Shown: positions 6,321-11,268 of the stretch, one piece after another | Layout of the letters: every line of letters begins with the position of its first letter | How positions within the stretch are numbered: the stretch's first letter is position 1 | DNA from: Candidatus Zipacnadia bacterium | Lineage (GTDB): Bacteria; Armatimonadota; Zipacnadia; Zipacnadales; Zipacnadaceae | Assembly (NCBI GenBank): GCA_029821255.1 | Contig: JALGTS010000079.1 | Span: forward strand, 1-11,268 | Direction: 5' to 3' | Length of the DNA: 11,268 nt | Program-made: the position numbers and the translations under genes | The notes under the pieces: model-generated | Told to the model about the DNA's origin: nothing | Database searches by the model: none | The model's input: only the letters and a program-made list of their open reading frames with translations

Positions 6321-7358
6321 ATGATTTGTATCGGACCAGACGTTCACAAAAAGAATACTGTTGTTGTCTGGTTGGACACTGGCACGGGCGAGCTTAGTGA
6401 GCGGCGTTAGATGCCCACTGCGCAGGTGGTCGAGCAATTGACGGCGGTGCCTGGGACCAAGCGGGTAGTTATGGAAGCTAGTGATACCTCATTTTTCCTG
6501 GCTCGGGAGCTAAGATCCTGCGCCGTGGATGTGGTAGTAGTCGATGCCTACAAGGCCCATCGCTTGATGGAGGCTTATCAGGGAGCCAAGACTGACCAGT
6601 TGGATGCTACCACGCTGGCGATGTTGCTGGCCCAAGGTTACTTGGATAGTGCTGTGGTGTGGGTGTGTGATGATTACATCCATCAGTTGTGAGAATTGAC
6701 TCGCTACCAGCAAGAACTGACCAGAGATAGCACCAGAGTGCGCAACCGTATCCGTGGCTTGCTACGTCGCCAGGGCCTGGTGTGCCCGTACAGTGACTTA
6801 CTGGGGGAGGCGGCGAGTAAGTGGCTTGGGCAAGTGGTCGAATCTATGCCGGTGAGGTTAAGCATAATCCTGCAAGGGATGCGGGCCGATTTAGCGGCCA
6901 AGGCTGAGCAATTGCAGAAAGTGACCGAAGCCATAGCTGCAGGAGCCCAGACCAACGCCCTGGCAGCGTTGCTGCAGACGGTGCCGGGAATTGGCCCGCT
7001 ACTGGCGCTGACGATCGTCGCTGAGATCGGCGACATCAGGCGGTTTGCAACAGCGCAGAAGTTACGGGGCTACAGTGGACTGGTGCCCATAGTCAGGCAA
7101 AGCGGGGAGCGTCGTTACACTGGGCCGTTGCAAAAGCGAGGCAACCACCGCCTGCGCTGGGCACTGGTGGTGGCGGCCGGCCATTTTGCTGGCAGTACTA
7201 AGACCCGAGAATTGTCACTGATAGCACGCTATCGTCATCACGTTTACCGACATGGCCCTAACCCCGCCAAAGCAGCCCTGGCCAGACGACTGACCGATAT
7301 TATCTTTGCCATGCTCTGCGACAAGACGGTGTCCGACGCGCAGAGATATGTCAATTAG
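6321..7358 (+). pseudogene. IS110-family transposase with two in-frame stops
   Basis: From the ATG at 6321, preceded by GGAAGGGAG about ten bases upstream, the frame runs 345 codons, a normal length for IS110-family recombinases. It is interrupted by TAG at codon 30 (6408-6410) and TGA at codon 124 (6690-6692). The RuvC-like DEDD residues are all visible: D7 (IGPDVHKK), E52 (VVMEAS), D92 and D95 (KTDQLDA). A coiled-coil middle follows (TRYQQELTRDSTRVRNRIRG). The C-terminal Transposase_20 domain has TVPGIGPLLALTIVAEIGDI, the candidate catalytic serine S261 in RQSGERRYTG, and KRGNHRLRWALVVAAGHF. Such enzymes catalyse RNA-guided DNA recombination through a phosphoserine intermediate. No frame shift occurs at either stop, so the lesions are point changes. 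As read, only pieces could be made. The family call is firm. Confidence 0.92.
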
Positions 7359-7753
7359 GATGTTGCTTGAGGCAGATTCTGTACAGTTAACGAGACTGCT
7401 TGCCTGAAAGCATAAAACCCAATAGAGCACTTTGACAGATGAGGTCAACAACTCTGGGCAGACCTTCCAGATTTCCTTGAAGTCGTCGAGTTCCTAATAT
7501 GGGATTGACGGCTGCCAGCCACCGACGTTAACTTGTCTCTCAGAAGACCTATAGTGGAGTGTGTAACCTGGTTGTCAAAGTCTGGGTGGCTCGACTTACC
7601 GGTAGGAAGTCTTCACTAAATCGTACCAACAATAAGCCTGACTTTCGTCTTGGCAGAGCCGTTCTATAGCGGAAATATGCATAACGGCAAGTGTCGGACA
7701 CGGGGAGGAGCTCCCGCTCCGGCCAAGTAGTGTCAGGGTAAGAGGTGAGATAG
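7359..7753 (+). other. Intergenic stretch without a convincing gene; contains two inverted repeats
   Basis: No frame here resembles a known protein, and short frames on both strands lack start signals. It should contain the right end of the IS110 element and the promoter of the downstream gene. Visible structure: TTGAC-N7-GTCAA (7432-7448), a compact perfect inverted repeat; GCCGTT-N19-AACGGC (7658-7688), a perfect six-base inverted repeat about 65 bases before the next start codon; and a GC-rich GGGAG/CTCCC hairpin near 7701-7716. I find no clear -35/-10 pair. The strong ribosome binding site of the next gene sits at 7741-7749. Confidence 0.5.
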
Positions 7754-9826
7754 ATGATCAGTCCAAAACAACCGCTGGCTGCACGTGGGATTTCTGCAGA
7801 TGCGGGCATGCGCCCGTCAAGGGCGCTGCGCTATCACTTACGGTTTCAGATTATGCCGGGAGAAAATGTCGAGCGCGATGCCCAGGCGCTGGCTGTTTTT
7901 TGCACGGCGCACGGTGTTGAGGAAGTTGTCCTGTTCTATGCCGGCGAGGAATGGCACAACGGACTCCTATCTTCTAACGAAGAAGACCTGTGGTTTGACG
8001 TTGTAGGGCGCGCCAAACAAATTCTGGAGGCCGCCGGCATTGTAGTGAGCCTTAATCCGTGGGCCACGGTCGGTCATCTGGACAGGGGCCGGCGCTTACC
8101 TCCCAAACGTGGCCTTCAGCCGGCTGTATCCCCTGCCGGAGAAGTGGCCTCAGCAGTAGGCTCTTTTGCCGATCCTGCCTGGCGTAACTATATCGAAGAC
8201 CAGTTCGGGCGCTTCGCCCAGTTAGGTTTCCGCATCATCTGGGTAGAAGATGATTTTCGCTACCACAACCATGCCCCCCTGACGTGGGGCTCTGGGTTTG
8301 AGCCGCCGGTGCTGGAGCAGTTTGCTGCCCGGGTAGGCCAGAACGTCAGCCGGGAGGAGGTGCTCAATGCTATCTTGCAGCCTGGGGAGCCGCATCCCTG
8401 GCGGGCGGTATGGCTGAGTACGTGGCGGGAACTGCAACTGCAGTCAGCAGCAGGGATAGCCACGGCTGTGGCCGACAACGCGCCCGGGCAGACACGGCTG
8501 GGCCTGATGAGTTCGACGCCGAGTGTGCACAGCGCTGAAGGGCGGGACTGGCTGGCACTGTTCGCGGCATTGAGTATTGACGGCCAGGTCGCCCATCGTC
8601 CCAATTTCGCCGACTACGGGGCGGCACCTAGGCGCGACAGAGCCCGCAGTATCATGATGCTTGAGATGCAACGGCACCTCCGGCCAGCAGGATGTGAGGT
8701 CGCGCCGGAGATCGAGAACGCCCCCTGGACCCAGTGGAACAAGTCCAATACGGCGACCTGGGCGGATATGGTTCTGGCAATGCTGTTCGGAGCCGACGCT
8801 CTGCTGCTAAATTTGTTCCCCATGGTTGGTAATCCACCGCGACATCACCCCGATGTTGGCAGATTATTGGACGACTCGCGGTCAGTCCTGGAGTGGATTT
8901 GTGAGCGCTTTCCCGTTTCACTACCTTCCTGCGGCGTAAGCCTGCCCTGGACCCAAGATGCAGCCCAGAAGATTCACACTGTTCGCGGCGAAAGCATGGA
9001 CGAGTTGAATGTCTCGCCGTTTATGCCTGGTCAATTCCTGTTGCCCTACGGTGTACCGGTCACGAGTAGTCAGGGTTCTCCCCGGGCATTGTTTGGACGA
9101 CTGGCGTGGGCCTTCACTGATGCGGAGATAGATGAAATGTTGTATGGGGGGCTGTTTCTGGATGCCCAAAGTGCTGACATTCTAGCACAGCGCGGCTTCG
9201 GCGAGCAGATCGGCGTCCGGGTGGCTCAATGGATCGATCGTGAGCAGGACTGTTACTCAATGGAGCAGGTTGTGGCCGACGAGACCGGTCTGGAGCCAGG
9301 ATTGCTCCTCTCCACGGTCAACTGGCTTCCAAGAATAGCTGCACTGGAACCGCTGAGTGGTGCCGATGAGTGGACCAGTATTATCACGCCGACGCGGGAA
9401 AGACGCGGGGCAGGTGTAGTCACTTTTGAGAATGATAGAGGGGGACGAGTGGTGACAATGGCGGTGGCTGATCCTGCTCGACAGCCCCGTTACCAGCAAC
9501 ACCAGACCATGATCCAAAACGCAGTTCGCTTCTTGATGGGTAATGAATTGTCGGCAGCGCTGGTTACCGGCAGCCCCTACCTGCTGCCAGTTCATTTCAC
9601 TGAAGGCACGCGTAATGTCGTGATTATATTCAACGATGCAGTTGATCCGGGTCGTCCGGTGGTGCGTCTGCCGAATGTATTGGATGAACCGCCGCAAGCC
9701 ACGCTGCTGGCGCCTCTGTCTGACCCGATACCCGCCGCTGTTCAGACTGGCGAGGCAGGCGGCGAAACAACCGTCATCCTGGAATGTGAAATGCCCTATA
9801 TGGCCTACCTCGTACTCGAATGGTAA
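7754..9826 (+). CDS. TIM-barrel glycosidase-like protein (GH42/clan GH-A-like), substrate unknown
   Basis: This intact 690-residue protein starts at an ATG five bases after AGAGGTGAG (7741-7749). It has no signal peptide, so it is probably cytoplasmic. Residues about 25-380 read like a (beta/alpha)8 barrel. They include VVLFYAGEEWHNG (58-70), GFRIIWVEDDFRYHNHAP (158-175), WGSGFEPPVLEQF (178-190) and PEIENAPWTQWNKSNTATW (318-336). The acidic clusters E165/D166/D167 and E319/E321 sit where clan GH-A enzymes carry acid/base and nucleophile on strands 4 and 7, but the assignment is mine. Residues about 395-600 resemble the GH42-type trimerisation (glutamine-amidotransferase-like) domain, as in LFLDAQSADILAQRGFGEQIGV (467-488). 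A beta-rich C-terminal domain follows. Related unannotated proteins occur in Chloroflexota, Planctomycetota and Lentisphaerota as far as I recall. Context suggests carbohydrate catabolism. Exact family and substrate are unknown. Confidence 0.7.
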   Translation: MISPKQPLAARGISADAGMRPSRALRYHLRFQIMPGENVERDAQALAVFCTAHGVEEVVLFYAGEEWHNGLLSSNEEDLWFDVVGRAKQILEAAGIVVSLNPWATVGHLDRGRRLPPKRGLQPAVSPAGEVASAVGSFADPAWRNYIEDQFGRFAQLGFRIIWVEDDFRYHNHAPLTWGSGFEPPVLEQFAARVGQNVSREEVLNAILQPGEPHPWRAVWLSTWRELQLQSAAGIATAVADNAPGQTRLGLMSSTPSVHSAEGRDWLALFAALSIDGQVAHRPNFADYGAAPRRDRARSIMMLEMQRHLRPAGCEVAPEIENAPWTQWNKSNTATWADMVLAMLFGADALLLNLFPMVGNPPRHHPDVGRLLDDSRSVLEWICERFPVSLPSCGVSLPWTQDAAQKIHTVRGESMDELNVSPFMPGQFLLPYGVPVTSSQGSPRALFGRLAWAFTDAEIDEMLYGGLFLDAQSADILAQRGFGEQIGVRVAQWIDREQDCYSMEQVVADETGLEPGLLLSTVNWLPRIAALEPLSGADEWTSIITPTRERRGAGVVTFENDRGGRVVTMAVADPARQPRYQQHQTMIQNAVRFLMGNELSAALVTGSPYLLPVHFTEGTRNVVIIFNDAVDPGRPVVRLPNVLDEPPQATLLAPLSDPIPAAVQTGEAGGETTVILECEMPYMAYLVLEW

Positions 9827-9969
9827 CCCGGATTGCGGGACTAAACCTCTTTGAAGTGCTTCCAGAAGAGACCGTTGAGAAAGTCTTCTATGATCATTAC
9901 TCAATGGTTCCGTCTTGCCCGACAGAATTTAGCGACTTAGGATTCTATTTTCCAATTATCAGCCGTCCA

Positions 9970-9989
9970 TTTCGTTTACAAAACGGAAA
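9970..9989. terminator. AT-rich hairpin between two convergent genes
   Basis: TTTCGTTT (9970-9977) and AAACGGAAA (9981-9989) form an eight-pair stem with one bulge and a three-base loop. It lies between the convergent ends at 9826 and 10031. A second small stem, AGAAA/TTTCT, lies near 10006-10019. Either could be a bidirectional terminator, but neither has a good T run. Confidence 0.25.
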
Positions 9990-10030
9990 CCACCGAGTAC
10001 CGCTCAGAAAAGGCTTTCTCAACGATCTCC

Positions 10031-11268
10031 CTATATGCCACCAAGGCCCGACACAGCAGGTAGGTACAGGTCCAAAACCAGGTCAACAATAGTACGCAGA
10101 AAGCCAGCCACAAACTCACCCAGAATCAGACCAATGAAGAACGGGTAGGCCCGTCGGTACAGCCGCATGCCACCATAGCGGAGGATGAGGCTCTTAATCA
10201 ACCAAGTTATGAATATGGGAAACCACAGGCGCAGCATTTCGTAACTACCTTTGAGCAGGTAACCGATAGGATGAAAAGGCCACCAGATAAAGCGGATCCG
10301 CATGGCCGCCAGAAAGACGGTGAAGCCGATACCCAAAATGTAGGCTAAACTGGCCCCAATATCAGGCTTGGGGGGGTAAGATAGAGAATTAGCTAACTTT
10401 GTCCAGGGAGCACTGCCAAAGGCCGGTACAGCGGGGCCCATAAACTTAGCCGACTCGTAGCCGGTTTGGTAAGTGACATGTAGCATAGACCAAAAGGCCG
10501 CCACAATTCCCACTATGGCTGTAGCCATGATGACCTTGGTCAAAGAGGGCAGCGATATGTTTGATTGATCGCCGATGCGGAAGGAATCAATCTCGTTGAG
10601 AATAGGAAAGTTAGCATGGCTGCGACTGAGAAACCACAGCAAAGTCATACCCGTCCGATCGCGAGGGGTCCATGATGTTGCCCCCGTAACTCGTTGCATC
10701 ACATCACCCATACCCACAGCGCAGCAAAGGCCAACCTTAGGCAAGCCAAACTCGGCTCGGATACGGGCCTGAGCCAGAACTATTCCCATTAAACCCATGA
10801 AGTAAATCAAGGCGGTAATGGGTCGCAGCCCTGCGGTCGTGGCAAAAGCCATCATAGCTAACATTCCGAGCACAAAACCCCAAAAGGCTACGCTGTACCG
10901 CATTGGTTCTTCGGCGTCATTCCCCTCCCTCGCCCCCCATGCCCGTTGCCAAACCCTGCGCAGATGGCCCCGAGCCGTCCACACGACAAACGCAGCTACC
11001 CCCCAGTGCGCTCCCAACTCTTGTTGCAATAGATAAGGAAAGACACCCTGTCGGTACCCAACGGCTGCTGCTATCACTAATTCTAGTCGGCTGAGCATCA
11101 AGAAGAACCACACCGAGAAACCAAGCTCTAATGGGAGCAAATAGGCAAGGCCGTACAGAAATGGGAAGGAACAGATGGGAAAACGGCCAGCGGCCAGCCA
11201 CGGCATAGATTCAGCCTGAAAGTACTGTACTTGTAAGGGCATCTGAGGAAATCCAGGACAAAAAGCAG
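10031..11268 (-). CDS. DUF6785/DUF6784-type polytopic membrane protein (N-terminus outside window)
   Basis: The - frame is open from the window edge to a TAG at 10031-10033, giving about 411 residues. An in-frame ATG at 11240-11242 is probably internal, because recognisable family sequence is already under way. Hydrophobic segments, counted from that ATG, are at about 24-62, 116-138, 142-158, 234-256, 298-314 and 340-395. The pattern LPLELGFSVWFFLMLSR, the loop AQARIRAEFGLPKVGL, and the tail WWPFHPIGYLL...WLIKSLILRYGGMRLYRRAYPFFIGLILGEF match what I know of DUF6785 followed by DUF6784. These are large membrane proteins of Planctomycetota, Chloroflexota and relatives. Function is unproven; transport is the natural guess from many helices and conserved charged residues in loops. 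It converges on the glycosidase-like gene, so the two do not share a transcript. The coding frame is clean in the visible part. Confidence 0.75.
   Translation of the reverse strand, partial: AFCPGFPQMPLQVQYFQAESMPWLAAGRFPICSFPFLYGLAYLLPLELGFSVWFFLMLSRLELVIAAAVGYRQGVFPYLLQQELGAHWGVAAFVVWTARGHLRRVWQRAWGAREGNDAEEPMRYSVAFWGFVLGMLAMMAFATTAGLRPITALIYFMGLMGIVLAQARIRAEFGLPKVGLCCAVGMGDVMQRVTGATSWTPRDRTGMTLLWFLSRSHANFPILNEIDSFRIGDQSNISLPSLTKVIMATAIVGIVAAFWSMLHVTYQTGYESAKFMGPAVPAFGSAPWTKLANSLSYPPKPDIGASLAYILGIGFTVFLAAMRIRFIWWPFHPIGYLLKGSYEMLRLWFPIFITWLIKSLILRYGGMRLYRRAYPFFIGLILGEFVAGFLRTIVDLVLDLYLPAVSGLGGI

Larger units (their letters stand above)
6077..7358 (+). mobile_element. IS110-family insertion sequence (left edge about 6077, right edge unresolved)
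   Basis: The element contains an IS110-type transposase frame (6321-7358) preceded by about 244 bases of non-coding sequence. Its left edge is inferred from the abrupt end of DnaE similarity at 6076. IS110 elements usually lack terminal inverted repeats and target duplications, so the right end cannot be read directly. It should lie shortly after 7358. The missing tail of the DnaE fragment is not found downstream, which argues for a later deletion or rearrangement on that side. Confidence 0.7.

Noticed and set aside
7359..7480. Remaining tail of the DnaE fragment expected after the IS110 element
   Set aside because: All three + frames were read for a continuation like TASVIAQKLRMLDW and none was found, so a simple insertion with both target halves kept is not supported.
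7549..7809. An 86-residue - strand frame covering the start of the glycosidase-like gene
   Set aside because: It overlaps a well-supported start and ribosome binding site on the + strand, has no recognisable motifs, and looks like a chance frame.
9820..10092. A 90-residue + strand frame after the glycosidase-like gene
   Set aside because: It begins inside the previous gene's last codons and overlaps the end of the convergent membrane protein gene. Its composition is not protein-like.
1..11268. CRISPR array, tRNA or rRNA genes
   Set aside because: No regularly spaced repeats and no tRNA- or rRNA-like segments were seen by eye on either strand.

Overview
The window looks like a piece of an uncultured bacterial genome with moderate GC content. 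A Chloroflexota-like (or Armatimonadota/Planctomycetota-like) source is my best guess. The guess rests on a short DUF6504-type gene translationally coupled to an error-prone DnaE polymerase gene, and on a neighbourhood of URO-D-like, glycosidase-like and DUF6785-type membrane proteins. There is no rRNA, tRNA or CRISPR array to test it.

Layout. (1) Positions 1-121 hold the C-terminal end of an IS630-like transposase (+), cut by the window edge. It faces a frameshifted gene of unknown function (125-582, -), which is preceded by a possible tiny lipoprotein (609-791, -). (2) Positions 870-4152 (-) hold a DUF6504-type gene overlapping a dnaE2-like polymerase gene. The polymerase gene is broken by one frameshift and two in-frame stops (TAG at 3270-3272, TAA at 1515-1517), yet its catalytic motifs are still readable. 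(3) A near-consensus promoter (4274-4301) on the + strand precedes an intact URO-D/methyltransferase-like gene (4370-5524). (4) Positions 5723-6076 (+) are a second, diverged copy of only the C-terminal part of the same DnaE type, again with an in-frame stop. It ends abruptly at an IS110-family element (from about 6077). The element has a hairpin-rich leader of about 244 bases that is a candidate bridge RNA, and a full-length transposase frame interrupted by TAG and TGA. (5) After about 395 bases with no convincing gene comes an intact 690-residue TIM-barrel, glycosidase-like protein (7754-9826, +). (6) Converging on it is the C-terminal portion of a polytopic DUF6785/DUF6784-type membrane protein (10031 to the window edge, -).

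Two themes run through the window. One is decay and mobility: five in-frame stops of all three types and two one-base frameshifts fall in the transposase, polymerase and small hypothetical genes, while the three metabolic genes are clean. The other is a possible catabolic set (URO-D-like protein, glycosidase-like protein, membrane protein), now interrupted by the IS110 element and the DnaE fragment. A link between these three in one pathway is inference from proximity only; they are not one operon. Apart from the candidate bridge RNA and this possible set, I see no clearly new system.
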